A stretch of DNA of 64,000 nt. Source: Pelomonas sp. Root405. Its GTDB lineage: Bacteria > Pseudomonadota > Gammaproteobacteria > Burkholderiales > Burkholderiaceae_C. The position numbers were made by a program, and so were the translations under genes. The notes beneath the pieces were generated by a model. It was not told the DNA's origin and ran no database searches. It saw only the letters and a list, made by a program, of their open reading frames with translations. Where the stretch lies: assembly GCF_001425165.1 (NCBI RefSeq), contig NZ_LMDU01000001.1, positions 342,075 to 406,074 on the forward strand. Reading direction: 5' to 3'. This document shows, one piece after another, positions 1-8,766 of the stretch (position 1 is its first letter; every line of letters starts with the position of its first letter).

Positions 1-13
1 CAGAATCCGTCCC

Positions 14-1417
14 ATGCGCTTTCAACCCGCCGCCCTTGTGCTCACCCTGCTGGCCGCCACGGCCCAGGCCCAATCCCCCGCCGACGACCTCAAGGCCATG
101 CTGGCCGAGGTCAGTCCTGCGCGCATCGAGGCGCGCATCCGCAAGCTGGCGGCTTTCGGCACGCGCCACACGCTGTCGGACATCGCCTCCGAGACGCGCG
201 GCATCGGGGCTGCGCGGCGCTGGATCACGGCCGAGCTGTCGGCCTGCGCCAAGGCGGCGGGCGGGCGGCTGCAGGTGGAAGAGCAAAGCTTCATCGAACC
301 CGCCGGCACGCGCATGCCGCAGCCGACGGAGCTGGTCAACATCGTCGCGACGCTGCCCGGTCGCGGCGCCAGCAAGGCGCGTGTGCTGGTTGTCAGCGGC
401 CACTATGACTCGCGCAACAGCGATGTGATGGACTCGCTTGGCGAGGCGCCCGGCGCCAACGACGACGCCTCGGGCACGGCGGCGGTCATGGAGCTGGCCT
501 GCGTGATGGCCAAGCGACAGTTCGACGCCACCCTCGTCTTCATGGCCGTGCCGGGCGAGGAGCAGGGCCTGCTCGGCGCCGCGCAATGGGCACGCGAGGC
601 GCGCGCCTCCGGCGTCAACGTCGAGGCCATGATCACCAACGACATCATCGGCAGCGCCACCGGCGACGCCGGCCAGCGCGACCCCAAGCGCATGCGCCTG
701 TTCGCCGACGGCCTCGATCCGCTCGTGCGCCTGCTGACCGCTGCCAGCGCCAACCGCCCGCCCAGCGAGGCCGATGCCCGGTCCGCCGCCGCGATGCAGG
801 CCGAGCTGCTGCCGCTGTTGCAGGCCGGCGGCAGCGAGGACCTGCCCACCCACCAGCTCGGCCGCCATCTGAAGGCTGCCGCCGAGGGCGCCATGCCCGG
901 TTTCACCGTGCAGCTCATCCAGCGCCGCGACCGCTATCTGCGCGGTGGCGATCACCTGCCCTTCCTGGAACGCGGCTATGCCGCCGTGCGCTTTTCCGAG
1001 CCCTTTGAGAACTTCGCTCACCAGCACCAGAACCCGCGCACCGAGAACGGCGTCGTCTACGGCGACCTGCCGGAGTTCGTCGACTTCGCCTATGTGGCCG
1101 ACGTGACGCGCGCCAATCTCGCCGGCCTGGCGACGTTGGCCTGGGCACCCGCGCCGCTCAGGGGCGTGCGGCTGGACGCGCGCGAGCTGACCAACGACTC
1201 CACGCTGGAATGGCAGGCCAGCGACGACCCCGAGGTGGCCGGCTACCGCGTGGTCTGGCGCGACACCGACGCGGCCACCTGGCAGCAGTTCAAGGACGTC
1301 GGCCGCACCACCCGCGTGACGCTGCCGGTGTCCAAGGACAACGTGGTCTTCGGTGTACAGGCGGTGTCGAAGAAGGGCTTCGCCGGTCTGGCGAGTTATA
1401 CGCTGCCCAGGCGCTGA
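14..1417 (+). CDS. Secreted M28-family zinc aminopeptidase
   Basis: This is a 467-residue metallopeptidase, probably exported. Residues 1-20 form a signal peptide ending in AQAQ. The di-zinc motifs of family M28 are present: His130 in SGHYDSR, Asp150 in GANDDASG, Glu182-Glu183 in VPGEEQG, a later TNDIIG aspartate and a C-terminal FAHQHQN histidine. After about residue 375 comes a fibronectin-III-like tail (WQASDDPEVAGYRVVWR). The family removes N-terminal amino acids from peptides; the substrate here cannot be told. The gene opens the window and is followed on the same strand by a sugar dehydrogenase, 55 bases after its stop. The start at 14 is supported by the signal peptide. Confidence 0.9.
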   Translation: MRFQPAALVLTLLAATAQAQSPADDLKAMLAEVSPARIEARIRKLAAFGTRHTLSDIASETRGIGAARRWITAELSACAKAAGGRLQVEEQSFIEPAGTRMPQPTELVNIVATLPGRGASKARVLVVSGHYDSRNSDVMDSLGEAPGANDDASGTAAVMELACVMAKRQFDATLVFMAVPGEEQGLLGAAQWAREARASGVNVEAMITNDIIGSATGDAGQRDPKRMRLFADGLDPLVRLLTAASANRPPSEADARSAAAMQAELLPLLQAGGSEDLPTHQLGRHLKAAAEGAMPGFTVQLIQRRDRYLRGGDHLPFLERGYAAVRFSEPFENFAHQHQNPRTENGVVYGDLPEFVDFAYVADVTRANLAGLATLAWAPAPLRGVRLDARELTNDSTLEWQASDDPEVAGYRVVWRDTDAATWQQFKDVGRTTRVTLPVSKDNVVFGVQAVSKKGFAGLASYTLPRR

Positions 1418-1472
1418 CGCGGCAATACTTGCTTACGACGTGTGGCGCGGCTTTGAACCATCATCCAGCGCC

Positions 1473-2663
1473 ATGCCCATGCTGCCCTACGCCCGGCTCG
1501 CTGCACTCGCCCTGCTGGCCGGGCTCACAGCCTGTGGTGGTGGCGGCGGGGGTGCCGATGCGCCGCCCGTGCCGACACCGGCGCCGCCCGCGTCTACCCC
1601 CGTTCCTCCCGCGCCCAGCGCGCCGCGCGCCACGGTGCAGGCGGCCACGCTGTCCAACCCCTGGGGCCTGGTCCAGCTGCCCGACGGCAGCTGGCTGGTC
1701 ACGCAGCGCAGCGGCAGCCTGGTGCGCGTGGCGGCCAACCTGGGCAGCAGCCAGCCGGTCAGCGGCGCGCCCGCCGTCAGCAGCGTCGGCCAGGGCGGCC
1801 TGCTCGACGTCGCGCTGGACCCCGACTTCGCCACCACGCCCTGGGTCTACCTCAACTATGCCGAGCCGGGCACCGGCGCCGACGCGGGCCGGGCCGGCAC
1901 GGCGGTCGCGCGCGCCCAGCTGGTGGGCAACGCGCTGCAGGGGCTGATGGTGATCTTCCGCCAGGCGCCCAAGGTGAGCGGCAGCGGGCATTACGGATCG
2001 CGCCTCGTCTTTGCGCGTGACAAGACGCTGTTCATCACGCTGGGTGAACGTCAGCTCGCGAGCCCGTCGCAAGACCTGCAGCAGACGCTTGGCAAGGTCG
2101 CGCGCATCAACCGTGACGGCAGCGTGCCGGCCGACAACCCCGTCTTCGCCGGCGGTGCGCGCGCCGGCATCTGGAGCCTGGGCCACCGCAACCCTCAGGG
2201 TGCAGCCCTGCATCCGGCCACGGGCGAACTCTGGGTCTGCGAGCACGGCCCTCAAGGCGGCGACGAGATCAACATCGCCCGCGCCGGCGCCAACTACGGT
2301 TGGCCCACCGTCACCTATGGCTGCAATTACGGTGAGCCGGTGGGCGACGGCTGCCGCCTCGGCAACGGCACACACGCGCCGCGCTTTGTCGAGCCGCTCA
2401 CCTTCTGGGTGCCCACCTCCATCGCGCCGGCCGGCATGGCCTTCTACAGCGGCGCGATGTTCCCGGAGTGGCAGGGCAACCTTTTCGTCGCGGCGCTGGC
2501 CGGCCAGGCGCTATGGCGGCTGACGCTGTCGGGCGACACGGTGGCCAGCCGCGAGCGCCTGTTTGCGGAGCTGGGCGAACGCATCCGCGACGTCAAGCCG
2601 GCAGCCGACGGGTCACTGCTGATGATCACGGACAGCGGCAAGCTGATCCGCGTTTCACGCTAA
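1473..2663 (+). CDS. PQQ-dependent aldose sugar dehydrogenase-like lipoprotein
   Basis: The protein of 396 residues belongs to the soluble glucose/aldose sugar dehydrogenase beta-propeller family (YliI/Asd-like), which oxidises sugars with PQQ. The frame is open from 1353, but the ATG at 1473 gives a clean lipoprotein signal (MPMLPYARLAALALLAGLTAC) with the cysteine at residue 20, so I chose it. A Gly-rich and Pro-rich linker follows. Family motifs include a GLLDVALDPDF-like segment, GHRNPQG, CEHGPQGGDEINI and a C-terminal IRDVKPAADGSL. The gene converges with the next gene, with only 5 bases between the two stops. No PQQ biosynthesis genes are in the window. Confidence 0.85.
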   Translation: MPMLPYARLAALALLAGLTACGGGGGGADAPPVPTPAPPASTPVPPAPSAPRATVQAATLSNPWGLVQLPDGSWLVTQRSGSLVRVAANLGSSQPVSGAPAVSSVGQGGLLDVALDPDFATTPWVYLNYAEPGTGADAGRAGTAVARAQLVGNALQGLMVIFRQAPKVSGSGHYGSRLVFARDKTLFITLGERQLASPSQDLQQTLGKVARINRDGSVPADNPVFAGGARAGIWSLGHRNPQGAALHPATGELWVCEHGPQGGDEINIARAGANYGWPTVTYGCNYGEPVGDGCRLGNGTHAPRFVEPLTFWVPTSIAPAGMAFYSGAMFPEWQGNLFVAALAGQALWRLTLSGDTVASRERLFAELGERIRDVKPAADGSLLMITDSGKLIRVSR

Positions 2664-2668
2664 CCGCG

Positions 2669-4909
2669 CTAGCAGGGCAGGCTGGCGACCTGCCCCGCGC
2701 AGGACTGACTGTCCAGCTGCAGCACCAGGCCATCGGGCATGCGCCCGGTGATGCGCAGCAGCTTGTAGTCGGAGGTGGCCAGCGCTGTGGTGCCCAGGGT
2801 GGGGGTGAACGCTGCAGTGGTTGCGCCGGCGGTCAGCTCCAGTTCGGCCAGCTTGCCGTTGCAGGCGGTGTCGGTGCAGAGCTGGGCACGGTTTACCGCC
2901 AGGTCGCGACGCGGGAAGGTCCAGCTCGGGCCATAGCTGACCTTGGCGTTGGCGGTGCCCTTCAAACTGGCCAGTGCGGTGGCCGATGCGGTCGCCAGCG
3001 CCGGCCAGGGCTGGCCGCTGTGGCTGGATGCCGCGATCGGCAGCAGGCCGGGCAGCTCCACGCTGATGGCCGGCCCGTCCGCGCCGGTGAGCGGCGTGGC
3101 GCAGGCGGCGTCGCCATAGAGCTCGATCTTCAGCGCGCGCCCGGCGCGCGCGAAGTTCCGCACCGTCGTGTCTCCCGCCGCGCCGGTGGGCACCTGCAGG
3201 GCGATGACATTGGCGCCGCGCGTCGCGCCCGTGGCGGGGTCGAGGCTGGGGGTTGCGTCGTTGCTGCTGACGCTCCACAGGCTGAGCATGCCGCCGCCGC
3301 CACGCTTGAACAGGGCCAGCGCGACGTCGGCGCCGCCGCTGTCCTTCTGGCTGACACGGGCACATTGCAGGGTGTCGCCGCCACTGACGCCGACGGCCGG
3401 AATGCTGATGTCCAGGTAGCGCGCATAACTGTCTGGCGCCGCGGCATCCACACGCCTGACCAGCACCAGGCGGGCGCTGGCGCTGGCCTGCACCTCCAAG
3501 CGGTTGCCCAGGAAGGCCCAGCCCGTGGGCCGCTTGACGGCGACCTGCTCCTGGCCCAGGCGACGCTGGTACCCCTTGCTGTTCTGGAAGACGAAGTTGA
3601 CGCGGCAGACCGGATCGCCGGCGTCGAAGTCGCAGCGTCCCAGCGTCGTCGGCAGCAGCTTGCCGCCGAACAGCACTTCGCCGTCGCCGAGCACGCCGCC
3701 CAGGCGCAGGCAGATGACCTGGGCGGCCTGGCCGCCACTGAAGGTCGTGCTCGGGTCGAGGCTGGCCCGCACGTTGGCGTCGAACACCGCGGTCAGGCCG
3801 GGCTGGCAGCTGGCATTGCTGGCCATGGCCGTGTTCATGCTGGCAAACAAGGCATCCAGGCCGATCAGGTCCACGGGCCCGGCGGCGGCATCGATGCTGA
3901 AGCTGCCCTGGGTGGTGCCGGGCTCCAGGTAGGCGGTGCCCGCCCCCAGTCGCGAACTCAGTGTGACGAAGGCCTTGGTGTCGAAGCCCAGGGCTACGGC
4001 AACGGCGTCCAGCACGCGGTCGTGACCGGTATGCAAGCCGGGCGTCAGTGCGCCGGCCAGCAGGTCGAAATCACTGGCCAGGCCGGCGTCGGCCAGGGCC
4101 GGCGCTAGGGCGGTGCGCAGCTGGGCGTGGGCGCTTGCCACGGCCTCGTTGGTCAGGCCCTGCGCCGCGCCGGTCATCAGCGTCTCGGGTGACTGACCGC
4201 TGGCAAGCACCGTGATGGCACTGGTCAGCGGTGTCAGGTTCAGCGTGCCGCCGTCGTTCGTCGCGCCCCAGACGCACAACGGCTTGTCGCCCACGCTGCC
4301 GCAGGCTTCCACGCGGAAGGGCCCCTGGCCGACCAGCGGCACGGGGCCGTAGGCACCCGTCGTGGCTGACACCGGGCGGCCGGTCGCGATCACCTTGCCG
4401 GTCGGATCCAGCACGCGCACCGTGGCGCCGCTCAAGCCCAGGCCGGCCGCGACGACGCCGGAGACCGGCGGTGGAGGAGGAGGCGGGGGCGGCGGGGGCG
4501 GCGGGGGCGTCGGCGTCGGCGCTGGCGCTGGCGCTGGCGCTGGCGCTGGCGCTGGCGCTGGTGACGGGCTGGGAGCGGGACTCGGCGCAGGGCTGGGGCT
4601 TGGTGCGGGGCTGGGGCTTGGCGCCGGAGAAGGGCTCGGGCTCGGGCTCGGAGCCGGGCTCGGCGATGGAGATGGACTGGGGGATGGGCTGGGCGAAGGA
4701 CTGGGTGTCGGCACCGGGACCGGCATGGGCAGCGGGCTGGGCGTGGCCACCGGGGGCGGCGGTGGCGGCACGTCGGGCGCGCCGCTGTCGCCGCCGCCGC
4801 CGCAGGCAGCGAGCGCCAGCGCCATGGGCCAGGCATAGGCCGACAGCCGGCGCGGCGCCGGCGGCAGGGTCAATGGGGGCAGGGCGGGGGAGTGGTCAGC
4901 GTCGGGCAT
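2669..4909 (-). CDS. Large lipoprotein with Pro-Ser/Pro-Ala repeat stalk
   Basis: This 746-residue protein has a lipoprotein signal (hydrophobic AYAWPMALAL then lipobox ALAAC, Cys about residue 35). Next comes a long low-complexity stalk of Pro-Ser and Pro-Ala dipeptides plus a polyproline run (roughly residues 45-150). Then there is a carboxypeptidase-regulatory-like segment (VSGVVAAGLGLSGATVRVLDPTG read in pieces) and about 570 residues I do not recognise. It is probably anchored at the outer membrane, with the stalk crossing the cell wall or periplasm. The stalk is encoded by tandem hexanucleotides. No good ribosome site is visible before 4909, so the start is uncertain by a few codons. 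The function is unknown. Confidence 0.75.
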   Translation of the reverse strand: MPDADHSPALPPLTLPPAPRRLSAYAWPMALALAACGGGGDSGAPDVPPPPPPVATPSPLPMPVPVPTPSPSPSPSPSPSPSPSPAPSPSPSPSPAPSPSPAPSPSPAPSPAPSPSPAPAPAPAPAPAPAPTPTPPPPPPPPPPPPPPVSGVVAAGLGLSGATVRVLDPTGKVIATGRPVSATTGAYGPVPLVGQGPFRVEACGSVGDKPLCVWGATNDGGTLNLTPLTSAITVLASGQSPETLMTGAAQGLTNEAVASAHAQLRTALAPALADAGLASDFDLLAGALTPGLHTGHDRVLDAVAVALGFDTKAFVTLSSRLGAGTAYLEPGTTQGSFSIDAAAGPVDLIGLDALFASMNTAMASNASCQPGLTAVFDANVRASLDPSTTFSGGQAAQVICLRLGGVLGDGEVLFGGKLLPTTLGRCDFDAGDPVCRVNFVFQNSKGYQRRLGQEQVAVKRPTGWAFLGNRLEVQASASARLVLVRRVDAAAPDSYARYLDISIPAVGVSGGDTLQCARVSQKDSGGADVALALFKRGGGGMLSLWSVSSNDATPSLDPATGATRGANVIALQVPTGAAGDTTVRNFARAGRALKIELYGDAACATPLTGADGPAISVELPGLLPIAASSHSGQPWPALATASATALASLKGTANAKVSYGPSWTFPRRDLAVNRAQLCTDTACNGKLAELELTAGATTAAFTPTLGTTALATSDYKLLRITGRMPDGLVLQLDSQSCAGQVASLPC
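4521..4561. repeat. Hexanucleotide tandem repeat (gctggc) coding Pro-Ala
   Basis: Nearly seven perfect copies of gctggc (plus-strand reading) lie inside the minus-strand lipoprotein gene and encode the (Pro-Ala)n part of its stalk. They are flanked by less regular ggcggg repeats (4470-4515, polyproline) and gg(g/c)ctc-type repeats (4562-4740, Pro-Ser). Since the unit is six bases, gain or loss of units changes stalk length without breaking the frame. Confidence 0.9.
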
Positions 4910-5028
4910 CCGGCCAGCCGCGGGCGCGGCACATCGGTCAGGGTCTGCTCGACTTTAGGCCGCCCTGCCCGCCGGTAATGGCCGGAACTGAGCCGCACCA
5001 CCGGCCAGTTGAGGCCTTCTACGGTCAA

Positions 5029-5517
<489 letters not shown>

Positions 5518-5735
5518 GCTTGCTCCTGATGCGGGCCGCGCGGAAACGCTGTGGCCTGGCTCTGTGAACGCCCCGCCCGCCGCAGTGGTTGTCCGTCGAA
5601 CCGGCTGTGCCGTGTAAACCTGCGTGGCTCGCTGTCAACGCGGTGTTGTCCTACGTTCTGACATGCGCCGTGCCGACGTTTTGACTACGCCGCCGGGCGT
5701 GATGCTTCTCAGTTGTCAAGTCGGAGTGAGCATCG

Positions 5736-8279
5736 ATGAGCGAAACGCTGCTGACGGGTGCGCCCGCAGGCGCCGCAGCGGCGTCCGCCGCGCAATTGGC
5801 GCTGGCGCAGAACGCACGTTTCCTGGCGCGCTGCAGCCGGTTGGCCGGCGTGGGCGCCTGGGAATGGCAACCTGACACCGCCAAGCTGACGCTGTCCGAC
5901 TCGGCTTGTGAACTGCTGGGCCTGCCACACGGACAGGTGCCGACGCTGGCGGCGCTGCTGCAGCGCTTTGGCCCCGATGGCGCGGCCATGCTGGACGCCG
6001 CGCTGCAGCGTGCGGCGGCTGAGGGCCAGGGCTGGGATGTCGAACTGTTCTGCGACGGCGCTGGCGCTGGCGGGAGACGGGCTTTGCGTGTCGTAGGCCG
6101 GCTCGACGACGACCGCGAGACGGAGACCGGAGGACGACGCATCGGCGTGGTCATGCTGGACGTGACCGAGCCGGCCGAGGTCCGCGCCGAGCTGGAGCGC
6201 GCCCTGGAGCGCCTGGCCTTGGCCACGCACAGCGGTGGCATCGGTGTGTGGGACCTCGACTTGCGGGTCGGCCATGTGGCGTGGGACGACGCGATGTGGA
6301 AGCTGCATGGCGAACCGCGGCGCGGCACGCGCGTCAGCCTGGCGCGCTGGCGCAGGTGCCTGCACCCGCAGGACCGCCGCGCCGCTGCGCAGGCGGTGCG
6401 CGATGCGCTGCGCGGCGGCCCGCAGCTGGAAGGCGAGTGGCGGGTTCGCTGGCCCGATGGCAGCGTGCACGTGTTGCGCAGCTCAGGCCGGGTGCTGCGT
6501 GATGGCGCGGGCCGGGCGCTGCGGCTGTCGGGCGTGTGCTGGGACGTCAGCGATGCACGCCGGCTGCAGCAGCAACTGGAGGAGCAGCGTGAGCTGCTTG
6601 AAGTGACGCTGCAGTCCATCGCCGACGCGGTGCTGACGACTGATGCGCTCGGCCGCGTCACCTGGCTCAACCCCGTGGCGCAGCGCTTGACGGGCTGGGC
6701 GGCCAGCGAGGCGCGTGGGCAGCCGTCCAGCCTGGTCTTTCAGCCGCAGCGCGAAGAGAACAATGAGCCGCTGGACGACCCGGTGCAGCGCTGCCTGGAC
6801 ACGGGCCGGCCGACGCGGTTGCCCACGGGCGCCGTGCTGCTCAGCCGCAGCGGCGAGCTGCATGCCGTGGAAGATTCGGTCGCGCCCATCCGCGACGCGG
6901 AGGGCCAGGTGCTGGGCGCGGTGCTGGTATTCCGCGACGTGACGCAGCAGCGTCGCCAGTTCGACGAGATCCGCTGGCGCGCCAGCCATGACGGGCTGAC
7001 CGGCCTGGTCAACCGCGCGGAATTCGGCCAGCGCCTGGCGCGCACGCTGGAACGGGCCAAGCGTGATGGCAGCCAGCACGCGCTGCTGGCCCTGGACCTG
7101 GACCGCTTCAAGCTCGTCAACGATCACTGCGGCCACGCCGCTGGCGACGAGGTGCTGCGCGAAGTGGCCCGGCGCCTGGAAGCCGGTGTGCGCGGCCGCG
7201 ACACGGTCGCCCGCCTGGGCGGCGACGAGTTCGCGGCCATCCTTGAAAACTGCTCGCAGGACGAAGCCGTCCACGTGGCGCAGAAGCTTTGCGATGCGAT
7301 GGACCAGTACCGCTATGTGCACGGCGAGCAGCGCTTTCGCATCGGCGCCAGCATCGGCGTGGCGCCGCTGGACGGGCGCTGGCCCGATGCCGACGTGGCG
7401 ATGCGCGAAGCCGATGCCTGCTGCATGCTGGCCAAGGAGCAGGGCCGCAACCGCGTCCAGCTGTGGGCACTGGACGACGTCACGCTGCGCGCTCACCAGA
7501 ACGAGCACCGCTGGGCAACCCGGCTGCAACAGGCGCTGGACGAGGACCGCTTCGAACTCGACCTGCAGCGTGTGCTGCCGGCCCAGGGCGAGGATGACGG
7601 CCGCCTGCGCGGCGAGCTGCTGCTGCGCCTGCGCGAGCGCGATGGCAGCCGGGTGATGCCCGGCGCCTTCATGCCCGCGGCCGAGCGCTTCCATCTGGCG
7701 CCGCGGCTGGACCGCTGGGTGCTCTGCCAGGCCGTCGAGCTGCTGCAGCGCGACGGCGGGCCCGACATCGCCTCGCTGTCGATCAATGTGTCGGCGCTGA
7801 CCTTGCAGGACGCGGCGTACCACGAGGAGGCGCGCACCTTGTTGACCGCGCTGGGGCCGCAACGCGCCAAGGCACTCTGCATGGAGATCACCGAGACGGC
7901 GGTCATCACCCAGCTCGGCGAAGCTGCGCGCTTCATCAAGCAGATGCAGGCGCTGGGCGCGCGGGTCGCACTGGACGACTTCGGCGCCGGCTCGGCGTCA
8001 TACGGTCACCTGAAGGCGCTGCCGGTGGATGTGCTCAAGATCGACGGCCAGTTCGTGCGCGGCGTGACCACCGACCCGCTGGACCAGGTCGCCGTGCGGA
8101 GCTTTGTGGACGTCGCCCGCACCCTGGGCCTGACCACCGTCGCCGAGTCCGTCGAGACGCCCGAGGCGCTGCTGGAGCTGGTGTGCCTGGGGGTGGGCGA
8201 GGTGCAGGGCTTCTTGCTGCACCGGCCGCAGCCGCTGGCCGAAGTTCTGGCCGGTGCCGAAGCGGCGGCGCCGGCGTGA
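5736..8279 (+). CDS. PAS-PAS-PAS-GGDEF-EAL cyclic-di-GMP signalling protein
   Basis: The 847-residue protein has no evident membrane segment. Three PAS-like sensor domains (about 30-145, 155-275, 285-405) precede a GGDEF domain (about 410-575, motif RLGGDEF near 494, DLDRFKLVNDHCGHAAGD intact) and an EAL domain (about 590-840). GGDEF domains make cyclic di-GMP and EAL domains hydrolyse it to pGpG. The GGDEF active site looks intact. In the EAL domain the signature reads Glu-Leu-Leu near 627, keeping the metal-binding Glu, and NVSAL, EITETA, DDFGAGSASYGHL, LKIDG and ESVET are present, so phosphodiesterase activity is plausible. It is monocistronic; the 218 bases upstream hold no gene. GGAG lies 9 bases before the ATG. 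Confidence 0.92.
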   Translation: MSETLLTGAPAGAAAASAAQLALAQNARFLARCSRLAGVGAWEWQPDTAKLTLSDSACELLGLPHGQVPTLAALLQRFGPDGAAMLDAALQRAAAEGQGWDVELFCDGAGAGGRRALRVVGRLDDDRETETGGRRIGVVMLDVTEPAEVRAELERALERLALATHSGGIGVWDLDLRVGHVAWDDAMWKLHGEPRRGTRVSLARWRRCLHPQDRRAAAQAVRDALRGGPQLEGEWRVRWPDGSVHVLRSSGRVLRDGAGRALRLSGVCWDVSDARRLQQQLEEQRELLEVTLQSIADAVLTTDALGRVTWLNPVAQRLTGWAASEARGQPSSLVFQPQREENNEPLDDPVQRCLDTGRPTRLPTGAVLLSRSGELHAVEDSVAPIRDAEGQVLGAVLVFRDVTQQRRQFDEIRWRASHDGLTGLVNRAEFGQRLARTLERAKRDGSQHALLALDLDRFKLVNDHCGHAAGDEVLREVARRLEAGVRGRDTVARLGGDEFAAILENCSQDEAVHVAQKLCDAMDQYRYVHGEQRFRIGASIGVAPLDGRWPDADVAMREADACCMLAKEQGRNRVQLWALDDVTLRAHQNEHRWATRLQQALDEDRFELDLQRVLPAQGEDDGRLRGELLLRLRERDGSRVMPGAFMPAAERFHLAPRLDRWVLCQAVELLQRDGGPDIASLSINVSALTLQDAAYHEEARTLLTALGPQRAKALCMEITETAVITQLGEAARFIKQMQALGARVALDDFGAGSASYGHLKALPVDVLKIDGQFVRGVTTDPLDQVAVRSFVDVARTLGLTTVAESVETPEALLELVCLGVGEVQGFLLHRPQPLAEVLAGAEAAAPA

Positions 8280-8287
8280 AGCCGCTT

Positions 8288-8656
8288 CTAGCGGCCTTGG
8301 CGCTGCGGTGCCTGGTCGACGACCCGCACCGGTTGATTGCGGTGGTCGGCGTCGACTGCCAGCGCGACCGCAGCGGGTGCAACATCACGGCCATCGGCCA
8401 CGGCAAGCAATGACACCTGCAGGCCGCGTGACAGATGGCCGTGCAAGGCCTGCAGACTGTCACCGGCCTTGTGCATGGCAGCGGTCATCTGCACGTCCAG
8501 CGGTCGCGCGTCCTGGACGGCCTTGAGGCCCGCGGTGGCTGCCAGCGCTGCAAATGCCACGACCAGAGCCGCAGCATGAAAGCGGCGGCTGTACAGAGAC
8601 GGTGACATCGCGTCGGCATCGCGCGACGCGGCGTGCATGGAATCGGGAAGCTGCAT
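8288..8656 (-). CDS. Small membrane-anchored hypothetical protein
   Basis: This 122-residue protein is not recognised. I chose the ATG at 8656 since it has a strong AGGAGG site five bases upstream; the open frame continues to 8749 without such a site. There is one hydrophobic helix at about residues 30-46 (AAALVVAFAALAATAGL), followed by a hydrophilic C-terminus of about 75 residues ending PQRQGR. The stop is 8 bases after the end of the opposing GGDEF-EAL gene, so the two converge. It lies just downstream of the histidine kinase gene (110 bases) and could be co-transcribed with it. Confidence 0.55.
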   Translation of the reverse strand: MQLPDSMHAASRDADAMSPSLYSRRFHAAALVVAFAALAATAGLKAVQDARPLDVQMTAAMHKAGDSLQALHGHLSRGLQVSLLAVADGRDVAPAAVALAVDADHRNQPVRVVDQAPQRQGR

Positions 8657-8766
8657 GGCCCCTCCTGGGTGATGTGCGGGCCACGCATCGCGCAGTTCCC
8701 TGACGCCAGTTTGGATGCGGGGCTCGTGCCGGCCTGTCGGCCCCGGCAAGCTCGCGCTGTAGGACT

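Noticed and set aside
4470-4745. CRISPR-like repeat array
   Set aside because: The units are six bases, contiguous and in frame with a Pro-rich protein. There are no spacers and no cas genes.
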